Shown here piece after piece: positions 55,594 through 63,389 of a stretch of 64,000 nucleotides of DNA. Under the pieces are notes generated by a model. The model searched no databases and was not told the origin of the DNA. It worked only from the letters and a program-made list of their open reading frames with translations. Position 1 is the first letter of the stretch; each line of letters starts with the position of its first letter. The position numbers and the translations under genes were made by a program. Source of the stretch: an uncultured Spartobacteria bacterium (lineage in GTDB: Bacteria > Verrucomicrobiota > Verrucomicrobiia > Chthoniobacterales > Chthoniobacteraceae); contig CAIXGS010000076.1 in the NCBI GenBank assembly GCA_903919125.1, forward strand, positions 124,001 to 188,000. Reading direction: 5' to 3'.

Positions 55594-56109
55594 TCAGTCC
55601 CCCTTTACTCCCCCGCTTAATTCCAACGCCCGAATCTTATCCCGCAAAGCCGCCGCTTCCTCGTATTTTTCCTCCACCACCGCCGCTCGCAAATCGTCGT
55701 GAAACTGCCGAAGCGCGCTATCCCGCTCCTGTGTCAGACGGAGCCGTTCAGGACACTTCCCAATATGCCTGAGCCCTTTGTGCATACCCTTGAGTAATTC
55801 CTTCAATGGCTCGGCAAAAGTCACGTAGCATACAGAACACCCGAGACGCCCAGTTTTCTTAAACTCAGCCTGCGTAAACCCACATTGCGGACATCGTACT
55901 CCTTCTGACCCGATATTCGCCCCAATTTGCTGGGCTGCACCCATGCCAAAGAGCATATCCGCCAGAGCAAAACCAGTGGGATCCGTGACCCCCTTTTCTT
56001 TCGAACAAGGATCACAAAGATTCACCTTCTGGATTTTACCGTCCACGATTTGCGTTAAGAAAACGCTCGCCGTTTGGGCCTTACACACATCGCACAACAT
56101 GGTCAGCAA
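55594..56109 (-). CDS. mcsA: McsA, activator of the arginine kinase
   Basis: A 171-residue zinc-finger protein that activates McsB. Four CxxC pairs are visible: CDVC (6-9), CDPC (about 32-35), CPQC (about 74-77) and CSVC (about 91-94). The block FKKTGRLGCSVCYVTF matches Bacillus McsA. The C-terminal 40 residues form a UVR helix pair (AAVVEEKYEEAAALRDKIR). The true start could be the ATG three codons later, nearer the first zinc pair. It lies 137 bases after ilvE and 3 bases before mcsB. Confidence 0.93.
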   Translation of the reverse strand: MLTMLCDVCKAQTASVFLTQIVDGKIQKVNLCDPCSKEKGVTDPTGFALADMLFGMGAAQQIGANIGSEGVRCPQCGFTQAEFKKTGRLGCSVCYVTFAEPLKELLKGMHKGLRHIGKCPERLRLTQERDSALRQFHDDLRAAVVEEKYEEAAALRDKIRALELSGGVKGD

Positions 56110-56246
56110 TCTTTCTGGTAGGAAAGTTTCATCAAAGAAACCCGATTCGTTACAATCGCGCAGGATCTCCCAACTTTCAAGTGCGCACCCTAAGCGAACT
56201 TTATTGAAACTATAAAAGGCAGCCCGCCAGCACCATGACTCCGTCT

Positions 56247-57113
56247 TTAGAACGGTGTTCCGGTGCTCTGGGCCAATTCACGGAAGCGTGCGATCACCTT
56301 TTTAGTAATAGCACCCGGCTCACCCGTGCCAATCACGCGCGTATCTAATTCAATTGCAGCGATCACTTCGGCAGCCGTACCAGTAAGAAAACACTCATCT
56401 GCAGTGTAGACGTCGTAACGAGTCATTTCGATTTCGCGAATTGGAATTCCCAACTCGTGGCAAATTTCAAAAACCACGTCTCGGGTGATCCCGCAAAGTG
56501 CACCCGCATAAACCGGAGGCGTGGAGATAACGCCTTTCTTAATCACGAACAAATTGTCCCCTGTGCACTCCGCAATGTACCCCTGTTCATTCAACATGAC
56601 TCCTTCGTCGGCGCCTGCGTGGGAGGCTTCGATCTTGGCCATCACGTTATTCAAATAATTCAACGACTTAACGGCCGGCAACAACGCTGCTGGAGCTGCC
56701 CGTCGCGTAGCGCAGGTCACCATCACCATCCCCTTTTCGTATTTCTCCACGGGATACAACTGAATTTTGTCAGCGATGATAATCACTGTCGCTTTCGGGC
56801 AACGATCAGGGCTTAAACCGAGATTGCCTTTTCCACGCGTCACCAGGAGGCGAACGTAGCCGTCCTGAAACCCGTTTTGACGAATGGTTTCCAGAGTCGC
56901 CTCGCGCATTTCCTCCAGCGAAATCGGAATGCGCAACATGATGGCTTTCGCCGAATCCCATAGCCGATCCAGATGCTCGTCTAAGCGAAACACGCGGCCA
57001 TTATAAAAACGGATTCCCTCAAAAATACCGTCTCCATAAAGCAAGCCGTGATCGAAAATAGAAACTTTGGCATCTGATTCCGGATAAAAAACACCATCGA
57101 TGTAGACTTTCAT
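56247..57113 (-). CDS. ilvE: Branched-chain amino acid aminotransferase
   Basis: A 288-residue class IV PLP aminotransferase that makes or breaks leucine, isoleucine and valine. It begins MKVYIDGVFYPESDAKVSIF with GLLYGDGIFEGIR following. The PLP lysine is Lys149 in AVKSLNYLNNV, and the block GYIAECTGDNLF holds the Glu that contacts the cofactor. D-amino-acid aminotransferase is the main alternative, but the NYLNNVMAKIEA stretch favours IlvE. It is followed by mcsA after 137 bases. Confidence 0.92.
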   Translation of the reverse strand: MKVYIDGVFYPESDAKVSIFDHGLLYGDGIFEGIRFYNGRVFRLDEHLDRLWDSAKAIMLRIPISLEEMREATLETIRQNGFQDGYVRLLVTRGKGNLGLSPDRCPKATVIIIADKIQLYPVEKYEKGMVMVTCATRRAAPAALLPAVKSLNYLNNVMAKIEASHAGADEGVMLNEQGYIAECTGDNLFVIKKGVISTPPVYAGALCGITRDVVFEICHELGIPIREIEMTRYDVYTADECFLTGTAAEVIAAIELDTRVIGTGEPGAITKKVIARFRELAQSTGTPF

Positions 57114-57230
57114 GAGTGAGTTAAGAAGGGGGTTAAAGCGGTTAAAATAAGAAGGCTAAATTCAAACTGAAAAATCAACACGCACACAATGCTTGGAAGA
57201 ACACCGGATTGCAGGCTGCGTTACCCGTAA

Positions 57231-57911
57231 TTAAGGGACAATCTGACCATCGCGTATTTCCAAGCGCCTGTCACCGCGCTGCGCCAGATTCGGGTCGTGG
57301 GTGACAACCACCATGGTCCGTCGCTGTTCGCGCACGAGCGTGAGCAAGAGTTCTATTATCGTCGCACCGGTGCGAGAATCAAGGTTGCCGGTGGGTTCAT
57401 CTGCGAAGAGAAGGCTCGGCTCGTTTATCAACGCCCGTGCGATGGCTACGCGCTGCTGCTCACCACCCGAAAGTTCAGCTGGCAAATGCTGCATCCGATC
57501 AGCCAACCCCACCCGCTCCAAGGCATTTTCCGCACGAGCCCGCGCTGTGGCATCCGGTATGCGGTGAATGTGAGACGGCAGAAGAACGTTTTCAAACGCG
57601 GTCAATTCTGGGAGCAAAAAGTAGCCCTGAAACACAAACCCAATACGCCGATTGCGCCTTAAGCACTCCGCTTTATCCCCCTGAGAGTACAACACTTCTC
57701 CCTCAAATGTGACGCTACCCGCCTCCGGCTTCTCCAATCCTGCCAGCGTGTAAAGCAACGTCGTTTTCCCAGCCCCTGACGCCCCGACTAAAAACACAGT
57801 CTCCCCGTGGGCAATGTCCAGATTGATGTCCCGAAGAACCTCCACAGTGCGTCGCCCGATGCGATACGATCGGCGTATACGAGATGCAGACAAATGAAAT
57901 GGTGCGTCCAT
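57231..57911 (-). CDS. lolD: Lipoprotein-releasing ABC transporter ATPase
   Basis: A 226-residue ATPase of the LolD/MacB/FtsE group. Walker A GASGAGKTT, signature LSGGEQQRVAIARAL and Walker B LLFADEPTGNLD are all standard; the segment FVFQGYFLLPELTAFENVLLP is typical of LolD. ATG 57911 (MDAPFHLSASRIRRSYRIG) is preferred over the ATG 33 bases upstream. No permease is adjacent; the LolC/E-type permease in this window is 45 kb away, so this is the probable partner, though MacB-type use is possible. The gene is divergent from the DUF1080-like gene. Confidence 0.87.
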   Translation of the reverse strand: MDAPFHLSASRIRRSYRIGRRTVEVLRDINLDIAHGETVFLVGASGAGKTTLLYTLAGLEKPEAGSVTFEGEVLYSQGDKAECLRRNRRIGFVFQGYFLLPELTAFENVLLPSHIHRIPDATARARAENALERVGLADRMQHLPAELSGGEQQRVAIARALINEPSLLFADEPTGNLDSRTGATIIELLLTLVREQRRTMVVVTHDPNLAQRGDRRLEIRDGQIVP

Positions 57912-58154
57912 GAAGTCGCGACAGCGTGTAGCGAATCGCATCAATCTTCAACACCCCAAAATCAATTCTCACACAACAAAGCGCAAAGCAGCTGAAGAGT
58001 ACGTTTTAAAATACATTCAATCACCGAGAGATCTGCACTTTGTTTATAGGAGATTCACATCCAAAACCTCATCTCACTCTGTACACTCAGCTCAGGATCC
58101 GAGTTTAGCTTGTATTCTCAACAGCCCAGAGCGAGATGTAATCAAATATAGACC

Positions 58155-58736
58155 ATGAAAATCCCCCTACTTTTCTGCGTGTTTCTGAGCGCCGCAGCCT
58201 TCGCGCAAGACCTCAAACCCATCGCCTCTCCCGATCTGAAGGCCCCCCTGAGCGCGGATTGGGTGCTGCGCCAAGGGACTTGGGAAATTAAGGACGGCGA
58301 AATCACCGCCGCGGAATTACCCGAACAAAAACACGCAGCAGTCCTGTGGCACCAAGTCGCCTTGCAAACTGGCGCGGTGGAATGCGAATTCCAATTCAGC
58401 GGAGCCAAGGGCTTCCTGCTGGGGTGTGACGGAAATAAACACGTGGGGCGCATCGTGATCAACAATAAAGAGATCCGTTTGATGGACGATTCCACCGAAG
58501 TGAAAGGTAAGACGCCCTCCACGCTTTTGGCCTCTGCCAAACTGGATCTCAAAGCCAACGAATGGCACAAACTTCGTTACGAATGGAGTGGCGAGCGCAT
58601 GGCGGCGACTCTGGATGGCACCAGCGTTGAGGCCACAAATGCGAACCTCGGTTTGAAGAAGTCGCGTTGGTGGTTTGCCGTGAGTGGCACCTCTATGAAA
58701 ATCCGCGAGGTGAAAGTATTCGGCGTTCAGCCTTAA
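58155..58736 (+). CDS. Secreted DUF1080-like concanavalin-fold protein
   Basis: A 193-residue secreted protein with a signal peptide (MKIPLLFCVFLSAAAFA). The mature part looks like a small beta-sandwich of the 3-keto-disaccharide hydrolase/DUF1080 type: WVLRQGTWEIKDGEITAAEL, a middle with FLLGCDGNKHVGRIVINNKE, and WHKLRYEWSGERMAATLDG near residue 140. Family members bind or cleave sugars. It precedes two sulfatase genes on the same strand and may act on the same polysaccharide. No catalytic residue can be assigned from sequence alone. Confidence 0.8.
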   Translation: MKIPLLFCVFLSAAAFAQDLKPIASPDLKAPLSADWVLRQGTWEIKDGEITAAELPEQKHAAVLWHQVALQTGAVECEFQFSGAKGFLLGCDGNKHVGRIVINNKEIRLMDDSTEVKGKTPSTLLASAKLDLKANEWHKLRYEWSGERMAATLDGTSVEATNANLGLKKSRWWFAVSGTSMKIREVKVFGVQP

Positions 58737-58844
58737 ACTAGTCTTAGAAACGAGCATCTAAAAGCAATCACACTCCAAACAGTTACATAGTTCCCCCATA
58801 ACCAAATGTTTCATTCAAGGAAGTTTATCGGGGCAGGACAGCCT

Positions 58845-60752
58845 ATGACCTGGAAAAAACTCACCAGCATATTGAGCGCCGCGGTTTGTCTAGCCTTAAC
58901 GCCGAGCGTTAATGCAGCTCCAACGAGGCCAAACATCCTTTGGCTCGTGAGCGAGGACAACAATCCGTTCCTCGGATGCTACGGAGATCCCCTCGCTCAC
59001 ACCCCGACGCTCGACAAACTTTCCAAAGAGGGCGTCACCTACGATCGTTGCTTCGCACAACCCGTATGCGCTCCTTCTAGGTTTGCACTGATCACGGGCA
59101 TGTTCGCCGTCTCCTGCGGTCCAGCCGAACATATGCGCGCCTCAGGCAAAATCCCTGCTTGGCTCAATGGCTTTCCCGTCTTTCTTAAGAAGGCAGGGTA
59201 TTATGTCACTAATAACTCAAAGACGGATTACAATTCTCCCATCATTCCAGCGGATACTTGGAACGAAAGCGGGAAGAATGCGCATTATCTTAAAAAGACG
59301 GATCCCTCCCAACCCTTCTTCTCTGTTTTCAATCATGAAGTGACTCATGAAAGTTGTTTGTTCCCGGAGAAAGGTCCGGAGCTGACAATCCCACCGATGG
59401 ATCCTGCAAAAGTACGGATCCCACCGTATCAACCTGATACTCCCGAAATTCGTGCGGATTGGGCGCGTTATTATGATTGTCTGTCTGCTTTGGATGATCA
59501 GATCGCTTCAAAATTGAACGATCTTGAAAAGGCGGGGCTCTCGGAAGATACCATTATTTTCTATTACGGGGACAACGGCGGGGTGCTACCTCGCAGTAAA
59601 CGTTGCCTGCAACAGAGCGGTACGCACGTGCCATTGATCGTGTATTATCCCCCAAAATGGAGACATCTAGCCCCCGCTGCCCCCGGAACACGCATCAGTG
59701 ATCCGGTCAGTTTTGTAGATTTTGCGCCAACGGTCCTCTCCTTAGCGGGGATCAAGGTGCCGGATTATATGCAAGGACGAGCGTTTGCCGGTCCGGCGAA
59801 GGCACCTGCGAATGAATACGTCTTTTGCACGCGGGATCGTATGGACGAGAGATACGATATGGTGCGCTCAGTGATGGATAAGCGGTGGTTGTATATTCAT
59901 AATTACCGCCCCGATTTGCCGTACGTTCAGCAATTGGCTTATCAGTTTCAAGCGCGGGGTTATCAATCGTGGGCTAGAGTTGCGCGGGAGGGAAAGCTTA
60001 CGAAAGCAACGGCGATGTTCTGGGGCGAAAAACCCACTGAAGAGCTCTACGACATGAATGAGGATCCGGACAACGTGCGAAACCTCGCGGGGGTACAGGA
60101 GCACGGAGCGGTCCTGACCAGAATGCGGGCCGCTTTGCGGGCACACACTTTGGAGGTGGTTGACAACGGATTTATGCCCGAAGGTTCGCTCGTTGAGGGG
60201 TACGAGGCTTCTCGCTCGGCAGGCGCATTTCCCTTGGAAAGGACTTTTGACCTCGCAAATCTCGCTTCAGAGAGAAGGGTGGAAAACCTCCCGAAATTGG
60301 TGGAAGCGATGGAAGATCCGAGCGAACCCATCCGTTGGTGGGCGGCGCAAGGATGTGGGATGTTGAGGGAAAAAGCGGGGGCGGCGGAAGCCTCTTTGCT
60401 AAAGCACCTGCAAGATGCGTCCGGAGCAGTTCGGGTAGCGGCTGCCGAGTCGCTGGTTTATTTAGGGCAACCCGAGGTGGCCTTACCCGTTCTCGAGGCG
60501 GTCCTCGGCGATTCGGAGAACAGTGGATTCGCCTTGCAGGCGGCTAATGCGTTGGCGCGCCTCGGTGAAAAGGCACGTCCTTCGCTTCCGAAAATGAAGC
60601 AGCTACTGGCCGGATTTGAGGACAAATTGAACGCTAAGCCCGCCGACCGCTATGGCCCACGTTATCCTCGCGACATTACCAAAAAGACGATTGCCATTCT
60701 GGAAGGAGATAACGAGCCATTGCTTTATCCCGGAAATATCTCGAGCAATTAA
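58845..60752 (+). CDS. Sulfatase with C-terminal HEAT repeats
   Basis: A 635-residue secreted sulfatase. After a signal peptide (about 1-24) the sulfatase domain begins RPNILWLVSEDNNPFLGCYG with the metal-binding Asp. The activating signature is CAPSR at 75-79, whose Cys is turned into formylglycine by a maturase; the block YYGDNGGVLPRSKR follows near residue 250. After about residue 480 comes a helical part with HEAT-like repeats (AEDPSEPIRWWAA-like and SLLKHLQDASGAVRVAAAES), an unusual extension for a sulfatase. ATG 58845 is preceded by AGGA about 10 bases upstream; an ATG at 58806 would add 13 residues. The next sulfatase gene follows after 7 bases. Confidence 0.93.
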   Translation: MTWKKLTSILSAAVCLALTPSVNAAPTRPNILWLVSEDNNPFLGCYGDPLAHTPTLDKLSKEGVTYDRCFAQPVCAPSRFALITGMFAVSCGPAEHMRASGKIPAWLNGFPVFLKKAGYYVTNNSKTDYNSPIIPADTWNESGKNAHYLKKTDPSQPFFSVFNHEVTHESCLFPEKGPELTIPPMDPAKVRIPPYQPDTPEIRADWARYYDCLSALDDQIASKLNDLEKAGLSEDTIIFYYGDNGGVLPRSKRCLQQSGTHVPLIVYYPPKWRHLAPAAPGTRISDPVSFVDFAPTVLSLAGIKVPDYMQGRAFAGPAKAPANEYVFCTRDRMDERYDMVRSVMDKRWLYIHNYRPDLPYVQQLAYQFQARGYQSWARVAREGKLTKATAMFWGEKPTEELYDMNEDPDNVRNLAGVQEHGAVLTRMRAALRAHTLEVVDNGFMPEGSLVEGYEASRSAGAFPLERTFDLANLASERRVENLPKLVEAMEDPSEPIRWWAAQGCGMLREKAGAAEASLLKHLQDASGAVRVAAAESLVYLGQPEVALPVLEAVLGDSENSGFALQAANALARLGEKARPSLPKMKQLLAGFEDKLNAKPADRYGPRYPRDITKKTIAILEGDNEPLLYPGNISSN

Positions 60753-60759
60753 ATCTTCC

Positions 60760-62151
60760 ATGAAAACTCTAAGTGCCTCGCTTACCGTTTTACTGCTATG
60801 GACAACGAGTTTATGGGCTCGTGAGTCCATCAATAAACCGAACATTATTTTTATCCTAGTCGATGATTTGGGTTGGACGGATCTGGGTTGCTTTGGGAGT
60901 CATTACTACGAGACCCCCAACATCGACAGGCTGGCCGCCCAAGGGATGCGCTTCACCAACGGATACGCTGCCTGCACGGTTTGCTCCCCTTCAAGAGCGA
61001 GCTTCCTCACGGGCCAATACCCCGCGCGTTTGCACGTCACGGATTGGATTGCTGGGCACAACCGCCCCTTCGCAAAAATGCGTATCCCAGATTGGACAAT
61101 GCGCCTTCTCCCCGAGCTTCCGAATCTGGCGAAAGAGTTGAAGTCTGTGGGATATGCGACGGCGAGTATTGGGAAATGGCATTTGGGGCCAAAGGAGTCG
61201 TGGCCGGACAAAGTCGGATTTGATCTCAATGTGGCGGGGACGCATGTCGGCCAGCCTCCGAACTATTTTTCCCCTTACAAAATAGAGACGATTCAGGACG
61301 AAAAAGATGGTGAGTTTCTTAGCGACCGCCTGACGGACGAATCTTTGAAATTCATCGAAGCCAACAAGGCTCGGCCCTTTTTCCTGTATTTACCACATTA
61401 CGCGGTGCATACGCCGCTCATGGCCAAGCCTGCGGTGGTAGAAAAATACAAAGCAAAGTCGGATCCTACTAGCGCCCATAAGAATCCGGTTTACGCGGCC
61501 CTTGTGGAAAGCGTGGACGATAGCGTGGGGCGCCTGATGGCAAAGTTAGACGAGTTGAAGCTTAGCGAAAACACTATAGTCGTGTTCACTTCTGATAACG
61601 GTGGATTGATCGGAGCGACCTCAAATGCGCCGCTTCGCGTCGGAAAAGGGTCAGCATACGAAGGCGGCGTGCGAGTGCCTTTAATCGTGAAATGGCCTAA
61701 CGTGACGCTCCCCGGTTCTACAAATAATACACCGGTAATTGGAACGGATTTCTTTCCCACATTTTTAGCGGCGAACGGTTTGCAGGCGCCGCAAGGCCAC
61801 GCCGTGGATGGAGAAAATTTAGCGCCAGTGTTACGCGGGGACGGCGGGCTGAAGCGGGCGGCGCTTTACTGGCATTACCCGCATTATCACCCCGGTGGTG
61901 CAACTCCCCACGGTGCGATTCGGGAGGGAGACTGGCGATTGGTCGAGTTCTTTGAGGACAACCATGTGGAGCTTTACGATCTCAAAAACGACATCGCTGA
62001 AACCCGCGATGAATCAAAAAACCAACCCGACATGGCGGCTGACCTGACCCAAAAACTCCACGCATGGAGGAAGTCCGTCGGAGCACAGATGCCTACGCCC
62101 AATCCAGACTTCGACCAAGAGAAGGATGCGGCGAAGAAAAAAGGGCGGTAA
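60760..62151 (+). CDS. Sulfatase (arylsulfatase A-like)
   Basis: A 463-residue secreted sulfatase with a signal peptide (MKTLSASLTVLLLWTTSLWA). The metal block NIIFILVDDLGWTDLG (about 29-44) and the formylglycine signature CSPSR at 75-79 are standard, then SIGKWHLG and TSDNGGL. It resembles choline-sulfatase or arylsulfatase families that remove sulfate esters from carbohydrates. It starts 7 bases after the stop of the HEAT-repeat sulfatase, so the two are an operon. A convergent SMP-30 lactonase gene lies 14 bases beyond the end. Confidence 0.95.
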   Translation: MKTLSASLTVLLLWTTSLWARESINKPNIIFILVDDLGWTDLGCFGSHYYETPNIDRLAAQGMRFTNGYAACTVCSPSRASFLTGQYPARLHVTDWIAGHNRPFAKMRIPDWTMRLLPELPNLAKELKSVGYATASIGKWHLGPKESWPDKVGFDLNVAGTHVGQPPNYFSPYKIETIQDEKDGEFLSDRLTDESLKFIEANKARPFFLYLPHYAVHTPLMAKPAVVEKYKAKSDPTSAHKNPVYAALVESVDDSVGRLMAKLDELKLSENTIVVFTSDNGGLIGATSNAPLRVGKGSAYEGGVRVPLIVKWPNVTLPGSTNNTPVIGTDFFPTFLAANGLQAPQGHAVDGENLAPVLRGDGGLKRAALYWHYPHYHPGGATPHGAIREGDWRLVEFFEDNHVELYDLKNDIAETRDESKNQPDMAADLTQKLHAWRKSVGAQMPTPNPDFDQEKDAAKKKGR

Positions 62152-62165
62152 CTTCAGACCGCACC

Positions 62166-63221
62166 TTAGCAGAAATGTGCTCCTAAAGCTTCCGTGTAGA
62201 CGGCGTAAAGCGAACGACTCGCCGTCATAAACAAACGGTTACGCCGAGGGCCGCCGAAACACACGTTGCTGCAAATCTCAGGTAGCAGAATCTGGCCTAT
62301 GCGCTGACCTTCCGGCGAAAAGATGTGGACGCCATCGTACCCCTCGCCCACCCAACCCGCGCTCGTCCAGATGTTGCCGTCCTTGTCGCAGCGCATACCG
62401 TCAGCGAGGCCAGCAACAGTGGTACCGTTCAGTTCCATTTTCATGGAAATATGCTCCCGACCATTAGAAAGCTTTGCGCCGTTCACATCCCACACCTTGA
62501 TGTTTTTGGGAGCCTTGGGGTAATGTGATGCACCGGTATCAGTGACGTATAGCTTCTTGTAATCTGGAGAAAAACAGAGACCGTTCGGTTTAAAAATATC
62601 GTCCGTCACCATCTCGATTTTAGCGGTAGCCGGATCAATACGATAGACGGCCTCTTTGAGGTAAAGTTCGCCCTTGTGCCCTTCGAAATTCACAAGGCTG
62701 CCATAACCTGGATCGCTGAACCAAATGCTGCCGTCCGGGTGCACGACGCCATCATTAGGAGCGTTGAGAATTTTACCATTAAACTTGTCCGCGAGAACGG
62801 TGATGGAACCATCGGGCTCATAACGAACCACGCGTCGATTGCCATGTTCGAAGGAAATCTGACGCCCTTCGCGATCGAAGGTATTGCCGTTACTGAAGGC
62901 GGATGGTTTTCGCAGGACACTCACTCGGCCGTCGTCCTGCAGCCATCGGTGCTGAATGTCGTTTGGGATATCACTCCACACAAGATAGTTGCCCCATCCG
63001 CTCCAAGCCGGCCCCTCAGCCCAGTACATTCCTGTGTGAAGGCGTTCAATCGGGGACATCGCGATCTTGTACTTAGCGAAGCTAGGATCCAAGGAAAGCA
63101 CGTCGGGCTCAGGATAGCGCACGGGCGCGGCACCGGGGCTGAAATCGCGGGCTAAGAGAGGCGTTGCGGCAAGGGCGCCAAGGCCTGCGAGAAAGGAACG
63201 TCGGGAGGAGAAAGTTTTCAT
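62166..63221 (-). CDS. SMP-30/gluconolactonase-family protein (Tat signal)
   Basis: A 351-residue six-bladed propeller protein of the SMP-30/lactonase family, which opens sugar lactones such as gluconolactone. The N-terminus SRRSFLAGLGALAATPLLA is a twin-arginine signal (Arg7, Arg8). Family blocks: YWAEGPAWSGWGNYLVWSDI (about 67-86), the calcium-binding NDGVVHPDGSIWFSDPGYG region and FKPNGLCFSPDYKKLYVTDT (quoted to 20). It lies next to two sulfatase genes on the opposite strand, so a role in breaking down sugar lactones from sulfated glycans is possible. Confidence 0.9.
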   Translation of the reverse strand: MKTFSSRRSFLAGLGALAATPLLARDFSPGAAPVRYPEPDVLSLDPSFAKYKIAMSPIERLHTGMYWAEGPAWSGWGNYLVWSDIPNDIQHRWLQDDGRVSVLRKPSAFSNGNTFDREGRQISFEHGNRRVVRYEPDGSITVLADKFNGKILNAPNDGVVHPDGSIWFSDPGYGSLVNFEGHKGELYLKEAVYRIDPATAKIEMVTDDIFKPNGLCFSPDYKKLYVTDTGASHYPKAPKNIKVWDVNGAKLSNGREHISMKMELNGTTVAGLADGMRCDKDGNIWTSAGWVGEGYDGVHIFSPEGQRIGQILLPEICSNVCFGGPRRNRLFMTASRSLYAVYTEALGAHFC

Positions 63222-63316
63222 GACTTATCGAACAGTTCAGGTAACGAGTATTACGAAACCGCAAATGAATCAACCACGCAAAAGTTGAAGCAAGCATCTC
63301 AGCCCTAGATCATCAA

Positions 63317-63350
63317 AAAAGCGCAAGCAACCGAAGCTGCTTGCGCTTTT
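63317..63350 (-). terminator. Bidirectional terminator after rpsD
   Basis: AAAAGCGCAAGCA (63317-63329), loop ACCGAAGC and TGCTTGCGCTTTT (63338-63350) form a perfect 13-base-pair stem. A flanking A-run on the plus strand gives a T-run on the minus strand, where it ends the rpsD transcript 40 bases after its stop. Confidence 0.85.
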
Positions 63351-63389
63351 AATAAATGCTAACGATTGAAAAATCGCTCCGCCTGAGAG

